Shown here piece after piece: positions 35,085-48,072 of a stretch of DNA of 64,000 nt (position 1 is its first letter; each line of letters opens with the position of its first letter). A program made the position numbers and the translations under genes. The notes under the pieces are model-generated. The model worked only from the letters and a program-made list of their open reading frames with translations, did not search any database and was not told the DNA's origin. Source of the DNA: Icerya purchasi (Eukaryota; Arthropoda; Insecta; Hemiptera; Monophlebidae); contig CM077115.1 in assembly GCA_039619475.1 (NCBI GenBank), positions 301,011,756 through 301,075,755 on the forward strand, given 5' to 3'.

Positions 35085-38000
35085 TTAAAAATAAATAACA
35101 ACAATATTATACCTGTTCCCGCCGATGAGTCCTAGAATTTTGTCGTATTCTAATAATTTGTCATTAATGTGTCTAATCGGATTTTTTTTTTTTTTTAGAG
35201 CCGGTTTTACTGATTTTACATGAAAAACGTACAAATTACGAAATTTCAATCATTGAAACGATAAACCAAAAATAACGACAATATCCGCCGAAGAAATAAT
35301 TGAATCGAACATAAAAATCAATAACCGTTATCTGGAAAGAAAATAGCTTGCGACTTAAGTAAACAAGGAAGCTGTATCGGATGTAGAAATTAATTTCAGG
35401 AGATCGGTTAAGCTCGAACGATAAATTCTTGTCGTCTTCTTTTAATGATAAATAATTCGGTAAAGTTAATAACGTTTCGAAAAACTAATTCTTTACGTAG
35501 CTCAACTGCGTAATTTATTTCCTTATTAAATTAACAAATTAATCAACTTCCTCCTGACAGTTTTAAATGCGATAGTAGTGTTAACAGGAAAACTTGCAGT
35601 GAAAGACCGCACGCGAGTCCCCGAGTTAAAGCTAAAGTAAAATGCGAGGTCCAACATGGTAGACAAATAAACTGACTTAGTTCTTTTAAAAAAAAAACGA
35701 ATAATAAGAAAAAATGAAAACGAAAAAACCTTAATTTAAACCATTATTCGGCTGTCACGTACTTATATATATATATATGCGTTTTCCGTTTCTTTTAATT
35801 TCCGTTAGGCATAATAAATGAAGCGAAAAAGATTTTAGATAATCTAAAAAACAAAAGTTCGCAAGTATTTAAAGGTTGACTCTGGTGTGATCTATACGAT
35901 GGTTGAAACTAATAAGAAAGAAGTATCTGGAATGAAAAATTTTATGCAGTTTACATCTGACAAATACGATAAAACTAACCAAATTAACAAGTCGTTAACA
36001 AATAAAATTAACGGATTACCGCAACAAATTAAAGTACTGAAAAGGAGAAAAAATACATATCAGAATTAACCACCATAATGCGCGAGCTAAAACAATATAA
36101 CCGTTCCGATTAATGATTTAAGTGACGATATAAAATATTGCCATGCTTCACATGTTTGTTCGAATAAAAATGTCTCCAAGAATCTCTTTGATGTGATGAT
36201 TGATACAAAATTTTTATTCATTTATTTTGACAATACAATACAGAAAACAACCACAAATACACCGTGTTGCGTGAACGGTGGTTTTATAAATTAACCCAAA
36301 ATATCGCGCTACAGAACAGTATATTGATAAAATAAATTTAAGTACATTAAAACTTTTCAGATAAGAATAAAATAAAAATAAGGCGACATGTAGCTCATCT
36401 TATGAAACTTCCGTAACTAAAATGTGTAGATATGATTGCATTAATAATAATATTTAATTATTTAAGAGCGACATTTAAAAGAAATATACATTTGGGTATT
36501 TACGTGAGACATGATCAAACAGTCTTACCTTCTCGTTCTCTTTTACCTTTCATCTTCAATCATTTTAAAATTATATACTTTATTGTTGGCACCACACACG
36601 TACAGCATTTCATTTGTGTAGTTATTGTTAAGATTAGTTGTACCGCAATTACACATTCACACTACTCACGTACCCCAGATGTAACAACCTAGTTGTAACA
36701 GTAATGGTAGTAAGTATCAGTAACAATAAATACTTTAATTCCGTTAATAGCTTTAGAAATATTTTAACAATAAGTTTTTACTAATAATCAGTATATAATA
36801 AACAGTAAAAGTAAAAATAACCGAAAAGATTAAACTATACCGATCATCATCTAATTACACATGCAGCCTTACATTCGCATGGGGACCCGATCTGTATCAT
36901 ATATTTCCAGCACTCGATACACTGCATAAAAGAAGTAACGGCTTATGATTATGTAATTGTCTATTGAAAAGATAATTATAATATAATTTTTTAACATACA
37001 TGATTAATCATTTACGGCGTTTTTTGTGAATTTAATAAATGTACTTTCAAATTAAGAGTATGTGGTAAGCAGTTAATCGCACCTCTGTATATCGTTTGAT
37101 TTCGCGTGTGATATTTATTAAATCCAAAGTGGTCACTTCGATCCGATCTGGTAATGCTATGTGAAAAACTTTTATTAAACTTTAATTTGTTTTTTAATAT
37201 GTAAGACAAAATTTGTACCTCATAAAGTTCCTTTAACTGAAATATTGAATGTTTTATCTACAATATTTTCATAAAAATCAGTTATTTCAAGTTAATAAGT
37301 AAGTGATCGGTATCGTAACATAAAAAATTAATCTATTCAAAAACTATTTTAAAGATCATCACGGTAAAAATTAATATCTTCAGCCAAAATGTAAATTCCA
37401 ATTATAGTATCGGTCAGGAAATAATCCTGGCCTCATTGATACGAATACCCTTCACAGAAATATTAAGCACACGTAGCTATGATGAACTGTTGATATTCTA
37501 AAAACGTTTTGTTAATATTCTCCTAATAATTAAGTGGGTATACATTGTTACATTCGGCTGGTAGTAAAAATTAACAAATTAATATACAGGAAACAATGGC
37601 TAGAATGATGGATGGTGAAGGGAAAAGATTGTGTATGCTAGAGATGCAACAAGGAGAAGCAGTATTATATGTTCCGTACCAGCAGCACTCGTTAAAATAT
37701 CAGTAAAAGCGGAGTTACATGACAAGGAATAGGGGACTCTCTACTGGTAGCAGTGTAAAATTCTAGTTTAATTACGGCTTGGAAAAGGAATTTCAAAAGT
37801 GAAGGTGGAAAATATACTTCAGAAGGATGATAGATCCGAAATTAACAAAGTCGAAAAAGAGAAATAAGAAAAAAAAATACGGATTTTTCCAAGTGCAAAA
37901 CGGCAGTAGTTCTGGAAATCAAAAAGTGGAAAAAGAGAAGAGTAGAAGACGTTTTAAATCCACAAACAGCCACGGAGAAGCCGTATTATATTTAACAAGA

Positions 38001-38275
38001 ATTGCTGGAATGGAAAGACGTGAGCGGGGGGGCATCGATTCCGTCAGTTAACTGTCTATTTATTTCGTTTACATGTCATTTAATAACATTGGCTTGTCAG
38101 AAAAATAGAACAAGCTTTTACCGCTAAAATGCTAATTCGAACAACATTGATCGTTTATCGTTAACCGTTTCATTTTAATCCATAACCTAAAATACATTGT
38201 TAAAAGAAGCTAGTGAAAAAAAGAATTACCCGCTTCTGTTTGTATTATCCAATTACAACTACAACTATTCATTTT
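35085..38275. other. AT-rich DNA, no gene seen
   Basis: Frames of 60-86 codons (35887, 36432, 37012, 37827) lack domain features. A short TA run lies at about 35762-35777. Confidence 0.45.
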
Positions 38276-38600
38276 TTTTGTTTTTTTTTCTTCTTGGGAT
38301 CGCTAGTCGAGGGCATTACCCAGCATTAGGTTGTGTTAGTGAGAAAGAGGCAGAAACGAATTAGAATTGAATATTATTGGAGATAGAAGCAATGAAGGAC
38401 GCGCTATAATAGAAATGATTGCCGGGGATGGAAGTAAAAGAATAAAAGAAGCACTGTATGGAGTAGGCAAACCGAGTTTCAGGAGTTGACGGTAGAAGTG
38501 AGAGCATTCTATAGATATAGACGCGCATTCAAAGAAGATGTGATTTGTGTCGCAGAGTAGATCAGAGTCATTCGGATGTAGAGAACAAGAAGGAGAAGAG
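38276..38600 (-). mobile_element. I-like LINE family 1, copy C: 3' end
   Basis: Minus reading gives SPSCSLHPNDSDLLCDTNHI, then FFECASIS and FYRQLLKLGLPTPYSASFIL, LLPSPAIISII. This is the same C-terminal Cys/His and Pro-rich tail as copies A and B. The terminal signature (GGGTAATGCCC, TAGCG, CCCAAGAAG) at 38285-38322 is followed by the A-rich tail, seen as T runs at 38274-38290. It is 5'-truncated within the C-terminal domain. Confidence 0.75.
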
Positions 38601-40369
38601 TTCGTTTATCAGTTGATAATTGAATTTCATATTTATTTTATAAAACATTATCCGTTAATTGTATTATTAACGAACCTAGCCGGTTTTGGTTTTTTTTTTT
38701 TTTTTTTTTTTGTGGCCTACACTTTAAAACCTATTTGGTCATTATTTGTTTTCCATTTCTTACCGCTTATACGTTATTCATATTTTTAATCGCATATTGT
38801 TATTTCCCTTTTCCTTTGTTGGTACTATTGATTGTATAACAGTAGCGACTACGCAAAAAAAAAAACAAATTTAAAAGTTCTTTTTGTTTTTTTAAATTTC
38901 AAAATATAAAAATTTAAATTTACGTAAAAGAAAATTAATATATAAATTTCGATAAAGAAAATTGATAAATCTCCTATAAATACTTTATGCGAAAAAAAAA
39001 AAGGAATAATCCGAAATAAACATAAAAAAAACATAAATAAATAAAACAAATCATTAAGTACCGTAATCTTGAATTTATAAAGTGAAATATATAGTCTTAT
39101 CATAAAAAAAAAAAAAAAAAAATTAAAAAAATTAATTAAGTGAAAATTTTAACCACATTAAGAAATCTGTTTAAAAGTGAAATCAATACGTCTGCTTACA
39201 TTATCAAACTCTTCTAAACTGCCTATCTAATTTCACTGGTTGCCACACTACTGTCTTTCATTTGTTGCAGCTTACAGATTTTTGCTAATACTACAATTTG
39301 TTAAGCACATTTACGGATTACACGGATGAACATAATTTCGCTATAATGTAGTCACAGTTTTGCAGCGAAAAATGTGCAGGGTAAATCGATCTGATTGTTG
39401 TATGTGTGTGTACACTTCTTCTTAGTGCACTCTTAGTGACTTGTTTACGTCGAAAAAGTACTTAACCTGGCGAACACACAACACAAAAGCGAGAAAACCA
39501 TCAAATTTTAGAATTCAACTACTTTTACTCGACACCGCATCTTACATATTAAGTATTTTTCTTTGCGTGCTCAGACTGCGACTTCTCAGCTTTCCGTTGG
39601 CAAGTTCAAAATTATTTTCCTCCTTGGTTTAATCTTTTTGGTGCCCAGACAAGTACTAGCGGATTTTTTCTTTTTACTTTAATATTTCGTTGCCTGACTA
39701 GAAGTATTGTAGGATTCGGCTTTGATTTTTTTTTTCATTATACGTTTGATTAATTCGTTTTCATTATAGACTACATCTGGATACCAAATGGTTTTTACAT
39801 GCTTCTTCGTTGCATACGTTACGCTGATTACCACTTGTTAATCCCATTTTTGTCCAGATAGATATTAGATTATGTCCCACTTTTGGTTGTAATAGTTTTT
39901 ACTTAGACATATTGGTTCCATCAGACCCGTAAATTTTTATTAGTTCAACTGATAATCACTGTTTATAATGTTTTCATTATCCTTTTTCTTTTGCGATAAT
40001 TATGTATGCTTCGCGAAGATAAGCTTGAAAAATAAAAATTTACGAAACTGCTAATCAACTTAATTTTTTTTTGGGGGGGGGGGGCTTTAAACACAAATTC
40101 CACTCATCGTCTGTTACTTTCGATTATTAATCACAATTGTACGTTATGCTATAATTATACCAATATCATACTTCTTACAAAATCATAGATTGCGTGATCT
40201 GCAATCGGTAGTGAAAGGATATAATTCGTATTATATCGAAACGGGATGTTCGGTAATAATAACGCTTGCTAGAGATCAGCAGTGTACGAAGTAAAATGGA
40301 TATGAGTACAGAAAATCAATCCACCGGATTTTATATAGAAAAGCAGGCAGCATATTTGTCCCAGTGTGT
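38601..40369. other. AT-rich DNA, no gene seen
   Basis: T run at about 38692-38711, A run at about 39104-39121, and a T run joined to 12 G at 40065-40084. No coding motif. Confidence 0.45.
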
Positions 40370-41000
40370 GGAACCTACAGATTATCATATAGAAATTTTT
40401 TGAATAGATGTTCATGACAACCGGGAATACTATGGTTTGGCAGGGATATTTCTTTGAATCTTTTTATAATATTTGTTACTATATGGGTTGCATCACAGAG
40501 TCTCCCAATATTCTTTATACACTTAATAAATCTTCGCATGGGACATACTGTAGAATCCTACAATTACCAGCCGCGTTTCTAGCTCAATTATCGACATACC
40601 CACATGGTCCGGAATCCGTGCAAATTGCACTGATAGGCCGGAAGCTTTCAAAGAAAAGACGGGTGATTTCATCGAAGCGAATATATAATTTAATTTATAA
40701 TTGAATGCCATTTTTGATAGAGACATCAAACAACTTTTCGAGTCCGATAAAATCAAGTTATTTTTGCTGTTAGCAGAAGTTAACACGAACGCTGAAGCTC
40801 GTACCACCGTTACGCATTCCGCCGTATAAATTGAAGCCAAACGAGGTAGAAGAAATTTTTTAATGACGCCTGGTTGCGGAATGACAAATGCCGCACCAAC
40901 CACATCCTCCTTTTTTGAACCATCCGTATATACATACATACATAGATAAGTAAGCCATTTACTCCGTGATCCTCTGATGACTTCGGAAGTTATAAATGTA
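40370..41000 (-). mobile_element. Non-LTR LINE fragment: RNase H domain
   Basis: The minus frame from about 40990 contains YTDGSKKEDVVGAAFVI (Asp), IYTAECVTVVRASAFVL (Glu), LSDSKSCLMSLSKM (Asp) and FARIPDHVGMSIIELE (the PGH-type His block, altered to PDH). Weak post-RNase H similarity (KEYW, AKP-YS) continues to about 40370 with stops and shifts. RT and the C-terminal Cys cluster are not recognisable. Degenerate fragment. Confidence 0.7.
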
Positions 41001-43048
41001 AATAAATCAAAGATCGATTAATAGAGATAAGAAAGCGATTAAACAGCGCATATAAACATGCAGAAAAATAAGATATTAGTTGTTGCCAAAAAAGAAAATC
41101 AATTTGATGACTTTCGTTTTTCTTCCTTTTTTGACGGTTATCGATGCGGATAAACAAACGGAAGAGCCTTAAATTTGCTAAAATTAACGTGACTAAAAAG
41201 CGAATATACTTGTTCGAGAAAAGTAGCTGACAAATTTCTAGCAGCATTTTCTCACTATTAACTTATTCTGCGAGACCGCAGCAATATTTACACACGTCGA
41301 GTAAGTGGAATTCAGTGGGTTAGAAAATAATCCGACGAACGTACTGCAATCGATGTTGAAACTAAACTTTCTCCGCATTGTTCGCTTCGTTTTTCTTCAC
41401 ACTGTTTAATCTGGCGCGAAACAATTGATTAAAATGGAACAGAACTTTTAGACCATGGTAGAATTTTTGAGTGCGGTCGAGGAATTAAACTTTAATAACT
41501 ACCGAACGAACAAATCAATCGTTTTAATGATTTTCAACAGTGAGCTCAATTCAGTTTGGGAATAATGACATTGTACTGCCACAATGAATAGAAAAACGGT
41601 GCCAGTTTCAAAAAATTCGTTGGTGTAACATAATATCTTTCTGCATTCAAAGATTAAATTTTAATAAATAATAACTCTTTTGTAGAATCATTAAAAAAAG
41701 CAGCGAGTCTTGTAGACTCGTTTGTAACGTGTGTCCGTCGCATATTATGGGTGCCGAAATATTTTAAACAAATAAATAATAAAAATAAAATAATAATCTA
41801 TGGATTTTTACAATAATCAAAGAATTATACGCACACGGTTACAGAGAAATTGTACGTGCGAATGAGATCCTGTTATTGGTGAAAGGTGAACGTTAACGCA
41901 AGCTGCTGTGAATTGCGCTTCATTATTTTTGAAAATGATTGAGATCGATGACAGGTTTGGAAGGAAAGAAATGATCGAAGTAAACACGATTGAAGGATTT
42001 TAGTCGGAAAGCAGTCAGTTGGATTTTATCTCTCCACTAGTCAATGTCTCATCGTTTAATGTTGAAGAAGCAGTTACCGACTGTATAGAAAAACACAGTT
42101 ATTCTTTCAGTTATTTAACTGTTTCGCATTGTTCAAACACGTTACACACTGCAGATCACGATAAAGCATCATTTCCGAAATTCGTTTATCGAAGTAAATT
42201 TTGACCTCAATTTACCTACACTTATAATTCCCCAACCGATGAAGGAGTTGCATTGTTTCGACAACAACAACGAATCAACCTTTTTGGTTAAAAAAGTCCA
42301 TTTATACTATTTAGCAAAACACACCATAATGCAAAGTAACACTCATTACCTAATAGGATTGCCATTACTACTTTATTAAAAAGGATTTTTTTGAAGTGTT
42401 TCTTTCTTGCATTAATTTTAATGTGCTATTTATTTAGTTATCTTTTTATTTTTCGAATAATTATATCACGTCTGTACACACGCCGAATGTTTTTCGTTTT
42501 AAATTCGGTGCTGAAGATTGTGTTATTGCATCACCGAGCATAAAATACGAATTCTTCCGCTTAGGAAGGTAGTTTAAAGAAGAGTATCAATGATGAATTT
42601 TTAAAAAGACAAACGTTCTAAGAATATATTTTCTCGTAGAACTTGCAGCTGATGTTTTCTTTTTCTTAACCGAAATAATTTATATCGAGACATTCACAAA
42701 AAAAGTTCGAACAAATATAGAAAAAAAAAAAAAAAAAGTATATATATATGAATAAAAAAATTAGAATAAATATTAGACCAAAGTTTTTGAAATTGTGGAA
42801 AAGAAATTCGAAAAGACTGACTGCATAGATCGTTGTTAAGTTGTTCCATATTCGAAACGAATTTTGTCAGTATTCACTAATGTAATTTAATTAATAAAAT
42901 ATATAAAAATTGCATAAACGCAATTAGTTAATTAATGTGTAAACTCGCTGAATAGTTTAACAAAGAACCATAATCTTAGAGTATCTAATTTTAACATTAA
43001 AACGAATGAAAAAAAAAAACTGTTCAAGATTCAACCATTTCGGTATCC
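41001..43048. other. No gene seen
   Basis: No coding motif or clear repeat. A run and short TA run at about 42720-42748. Confidence 0.45.
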
Positions 43049-43052
43049 TTAA

Positions 43053-44443
43053 CCCTAGAACGACAAGGCTTCTTTCTGTAATGTAAACGACAAGGCTGTG
43101 TCATATATATGACACCTACTGATGATATTCTTCGCTTTTTTTCAATGTGCGAATCTTTTTTATTCCTCAGATTTGTGTTTTTTATGTTAAAAACAAATAG
43201 TAGTAACGTGACAAAAATTAATAAAGTACAAAAATTTGCATAAGAAGTATTTTTTTTTAACCAAAATACCTAAATTTAAACAACATTATTAGCAATAAGA
43301 ATATACAAACTTTTTTTTCTTGATTTCCAAAAGTATACCTAACGCAAAATGATCAAACACTACTAGGTAAAATATATAAAATTCATTTTTTTAATAATGA
43401 TTATATAATGTGAATGCACTAGTTGCAACCATTATACTAGTTAATATGTCAACAGTACAAAAGTAATACAGAAACAGTTATTCAGTTATTCACTGTGAAT
43501 TTTGCACCGCATAAAATTTGTACAATGTCAAAACTGAAAATTCTATCGGTTGCAATTAGAGCATTCATTACTCTACCTATACCAAAAAAAAAAAAAAAAA
43601 AATGAATAATCGATAATATAGAATATAATAAAGTACGAATATAATGAATTCGCTTATAGCTGACATATGAAACAGGTTACATGTTGTCGTGTATTATTCA
43701 TTCGTAAAAAATGTCTTCCTTTCTACAATATCAGTTTCTGATACGTACCATTGTTTTGTATTATACTTCGGTGCGAGTCTTTCAATCTCTTCATTTTTAT
43801 AAACAACAATAAGCTGAATCTTGTCATCGGAAACAAACTAAAAACTCCATCAACAGCTGTGACACATATTCTGCGCTCTCCCTTTTTAATTCAAGAAGAT
43901 GGATAACTATATTTTTATTTGAAGTTCTAGAATATGGACTAGACAACGCAGTATCCAGTCCAAAATTGTCTCCATATCTCGACCAAAAACGTAATTTCTT
44001 TCATTACAATCAAAATCTATTCCATCACGTCGTCATCGTTTTCAGCAAAAAATCTCATCTTCTTCTTATCTTCCGTTTCGCTTTCCGAGTCACTTATGGT
44101 ACCATCGTCAACTTCATTTCCCTCCTCTGATTGTTTGAGGAGTTCATTCTCCATTTCCTCATCAGTTAGAAATCGTAAACTCATTTTTTAAAACACTACA
44201 AAAATTGTAACATTATAACGGCAAGGCAGTGTCGCATATGAGACACTGACTCTTAAAAATGTTTAATAACTCATCATACAATAGACTCTAAACGCAAAAT
44301 AACTTTAACCACAACTAGTTGAATAATTTCTAGGAGGGTAAGCAAAAAAGATCAGGCATGTCCGATCAGAAATGTGGCGCAGGTGCAGTAAAGAAGTTGA
44401 TAGGTGTCATATATGTATGACACAGCCTTGTCGTTTTCTAGGG
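43053..44443 (-). mobile_element. piggyBac-family transposon, internally deleted (1.39 kb)
   Basis: Flanked on both sides by TTAA (43049-43052 and 44444-44447). Ends are CCCTAGAACGACAAGGCT and, inverted, CCCTAGAAAACGACAAGGCT, differing by a two-base insertion. Behind each end is GTGTCATATATATGACAC or a near copy (43097-43114; 44404-44423), with a third related motif at 44219-44240. The interior carries only the N-terminal third of a transposase on the minus strand, so the copy is non-autonomous. Excision and insertion at TTAA is the family hallmark. Confidence 0.9.
43690..44184 (-). pseudogene. piggyBac transposase N-terminal remnant
   Basis: ATG at 44182-44184 starts MSLRFLTDEEMENELLKQSE followed by an acidic Ser/Asp/Glu-rich stretch, the typical N-terminus of PGBD-like transposases. 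A stop falls at 44017-44019. Beyond it, in broken frames, RTSNKNIVIH (compare the conserved R-x-x-NIV block) and DKIQLIVVYKNEEIERL (compare the family's V-x-x-TN-x-EI helix) can be traced to about 43690. The catalytic Asp triad region and the C-terminal cysteine-rich domain are absent. Confidence 0.75.
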
Positions 44444-44447
44444 TTAA

Positions 44448-46989
44448 TTTCGAACTCGTATCCTTTGAGAATTGATAATTAATCTTCATTGAGGAGGCGG
44501 AATTAGCGAATCAATTTATTTATAATTTCCCAACGATGTTCAATCATTCAAACTATTTCATATAATTTCATATACACCCATCATTGGTAGAGAAAAAACT
44601 TCGAGACAGGTATTGTCAGGGTAATGGTCCGGAAAAGGCTGAATATCAAGTTAATAAAGAGATACACGGGATACACGGAATACACGAAAACGTCTAAAAT
44701 GTTCTACTTAGCAGTGCAACACAATAAAAAAAGTGAAAAAAAACAAGAGAAAAATAAAAAATAAAAAGGGGGAGGGGGGGGGGAGGAAAAACGAATAGAC
44801 CTAAGCGCAAAAAATGCTGTGACCTCGGAATTCGCAGAAAACTAAAAGTCGATACGAAGTACTTTGACAAAGATGCATTGAAAGCTCCAAATCCCTTTTA
44901 CCCATCTCGTATCTAGCCAATTATTTTCTTCCTTTCCATTACATACCCCGTTCCTGCCGCTTAACGCGAGATATATTTGTTTCAGGAAGATCATGTTGAA
45001 GTTTTTGTTCCACTACTTTCCCCGGTAAAATTTAAAAAAGCTAACATCTAAGCAGCAGTTGCGTCGTGTACACATCTGATAATGTTGTTGTACAAGAAAG
45101 AGAGAAGGATATTTGTTCTGGAACTGGCCGACCTTTGTTAATGCTCAAAGTTCTTTAGCGGCAAAGATAAAGATAAGAAATTCCTGCAATATTAAATTTT
45201 TCTATAGAAAGTGTTTTCCATCGTTGTGCATTGTCGGACGAGTGAAAAGACACTCTATCCGAGTAATTTCAAAAGGCCACAGCAAGTTGCACCGCGACGT
45301 AGATAAGTACGAAAGGAATTATTATATTTCGCAAGTTGCGCGATTTATGTCGCTTTCGTTAGGCCGTAATAAATATTCGCGCGCGTATATATTTATTTCG
45401 CATGCGTTCGTTTAATGTAATCGAATGCACGGAAAATGAATAAGTCGTTTTGGCAAACAGTAAAAATCTAAACGTTTCGCCTACCGCTCATTTCGCTTTA
45501 TCCCGGCTGCTGCTCGGTTGATCGTCAGGGTTTCCGCGAGGGATATCGTTATTCGTGAACGGATTAAAAAGGGTGCCCGTTAGTGGCTTCCTATTTCGAA
45601 TTCCCCGTTCCAGTTCCAGTTGCGCACAGATTTATGGAGAAAACTATAAAGGCCGAACTGCATACGACTTTGGATTACATCCAACAATAAACAGCGATAA
45701 CTCGTGTCTCAAACGACGTAAATGAGCTGTTCATAACGAGCTGCCACTCTGCCCTTCTCTCAATCTCTCTTTCTCTTGCTTGTACCGGCTGCCTATACAC
45801 ATACACGTCATACGTACAACACACATAAGACAATCGCGGTTCAATCGAAATATTAAAACGTTTACTTCATTTTTACGAGTAAAGAAATCATTTTACCCAG
45901 AATATCCGAGTGGGAATGCCTTCAATCGTATATGTATGTTTAAGAACAAGATGAAAATGGAAAAAATGCCAAAAAAGTGGCGATTCAATTGTGCACGAAA
46001 AAACGAAATATGTACTATATACAACCAGATCGACCTCTTCAACGGGGGGGGGGACCCCCGAACCCATAGACACCCTGGGCTTACATTTAACTGCGACGGT
46101 GCGCGCAACATGAGGTTCGCAGTACCGCGCTGCGTGCTTGAAGCGCTGCACACCACAGCTGTCAGATTGGATAATAGCTTTTTTGGACCGTGTCGAATTG
46201 TCGAAGTATCCGAGTAAAAGTTTTTGCACGTTCAGAGTGTAAATAAAAAAGATAGATGGCGGTATATATCCGGATTTGAGCTCGGATATCAAAAATATTA
46301 ATTATTTTACCGTATCAAAAGACAAGGAAACACACGCTGCGGAAGATTGCACGTGAAAAAGAAAGAATAGAATCAGACAGAAAAGTTTCCGAATCAAAAA
46401 ACCATCTGTGGGAACTATTTGTTGTTTCTAAATCGGTTTGAAGAAGTTTATAACTTGATTTTCAACCAGTTAGTTAGAGTATCGTTAACGGGGAATAGTT
46501 GCATCGATTTTTTTTTTATTTATTTAAAAAAAAATATATAAATGTTGTATTTAGAAGGAAAAAAAAATATGTGTATAAAGGTGCACGGAACTAGCGTGCT
46601 TAAATCAGGATTGAGTACATGTGCGTGTTTAACTAAAATAACGTATTAATAAATATAGAATCGTGTGTGTGTGTGTGTGTGTGTGGTAGTTTCCTGCAAA
46701 TGTACTTAAACTGAGGTGGTAAAAGGATGAAAAACAACATAGTCCCTCTACTCATCAAGCGTGAATGTTTATGGATGAGTTTTTCAAAGTATAACTTAAA
46801 AATATTATGCGCAACGATTTAATTCTTTTCGGCTATTTACAGGAAGTGCATAAGATAGAAAAACAACATGCTACATTTGCGGTTTCACGGTTGAATTTGA
46901 GTTTAGGGACTTAATAGTGTATTAGTTGCCATTTATGAACTTCCCGTATGAATCGCAGACTCAATATACAATAGGAGATTTGTAGAAAT
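44448..46989. other. No gene supported; GC-richer stretch 45.1-45.75 kb; (GT)n at about 46661-46684
   Basis: At 45.1-45.75 kb composition is more balanced and complex. At 45780-46217 overlapping frames exist on both strands (145 codons plus, 134 minus) but neither shows a domain. G runs lie at 44774-44783 and 46044-46053. A (GT)n microsatellite is clear. Confidence 0.4.
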
Positions 46990-48060
46990 TTCTCTAGTGA
47001 TGATTAGAGATTGGGAGCTATTAATGTGTTATATTTGCATCTGAGGAGATCCTCAAATCTGGAACATAAATAAGAAAAATTTAGATTTAAGAATTTGACG
47101 ATTTTATTATTTATTTCATCATAATATGAAGGTGCTTTTTTATCGATTAATTTTTTGGCTACTACTGTAATGTCACTAGAGTTAGTCAAAGGAACTTCAG
47201 CGCCACAGGTGGAACTTGGGAAGAGCTGATTATCCATAACTTTACGGAAAAGGTTATTGAGAAAAGCTTTACATTTTTCAGAATTGCCTGATATAAGAGA
47301 GTATTGTTGACATTGATGTGAGGAATTGTATGTTATTCATGTTTATTGAATATATATTTATATGAATGGCCCCAAGCCGTACTATTTTGGATAAATAGAC
47401 GCCAGGCGTGTAGTTTTGATTTTGCAATTGAAATTTTATATTCCTTATTTAAAGTCCTAAGCGTGGCATCCAAAAAGAATGACTTGACCTTATTCTTGTA
47501 TTTGTTTTTCTTCTTGCGCAATTTTGCCGTTAAATCGTTGCAGCTCTGGGTTCCACCAGTCCACTGCTGGAACAGAGGTCTCTCGGCTTGTGACTGTACG
47601 GCTATCTCGGATAAATAGCCGTTAATTATAGACATTTTTTAATTCAAATTAGTTGCACTGGTGCTTAATCAGTGTCATGTTGAACAGTGTTAATATAAGT
47701 GTAATTGATGTTTTGTTTTTTTTGGGGGGGGGGGAATAGATTAAGATCTAGTTAAACATATTAGTTTTGGGTTAGAAATATTGAAAGACACAATGGTGAT
47801 TATATTACGGTGTAGAGTTAGGTCAAAGTGACTTATCAACCAATTATTGAATTCTGCTGTGTACGATGAAGTAATCGATGATGCTCCTTCCATTGTAATT
47901 AATAAACGTGGGTTGTTTCTTGTTTTTAATGATTAAATCATTGGACAGCAGAAAATTCTACAGCATTGCTGCTATTTGACTTCTTATCTTAAATGTATGG
48001 CAACTTTATATTAAAGTCTCCAACGAGGACAGGAGCAAACTGGTGATTTTATTTTGTTAT
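46990..48060 (-). mobile_element. Old R1/I-like LINE, distal part (endonuclease end, linker, RT start)
   Basis: Minus reading: APVLVGDFNIKLPYI (about 48025-47985, endonuclease GDFN motif), then NQPTFINYNGRSIIDYF-like residues. The linker 47635-47333 follows: FQQWTGGTQSCNDLTAKLRK, EYKISIAKSKLHAWRLFI, WGHSYKYI. The pre-RT block 47237-47004 follows, with AKKLIDKKAPSYYDEINNKI. Stops and shifts separate the parts. The RT core and beyond are missing to the left. The 5' continuation lies at 54887-55200, beyond a later LINE insertion. Confidence 0.65.
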
Positions 48061-48072
48061 ACGATCCATTTT
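48061..48072. repeat. LINE target-site duplication, left (ACGATCCATTTT)
   Basis: Repeated exactly at 54875-54886. The left copy is followed by the T-rich tail of the minus-strand element. Confidence 0.85.

Noticed and set aside
45780..46292. Overlapping 145-codon (+) and 134-codon (-) frames
   Set aside because: Neither strand shows a domain, both cross a G/C homopolymer, and codon content looks random. An unrecognised exon is possible but unsupported.
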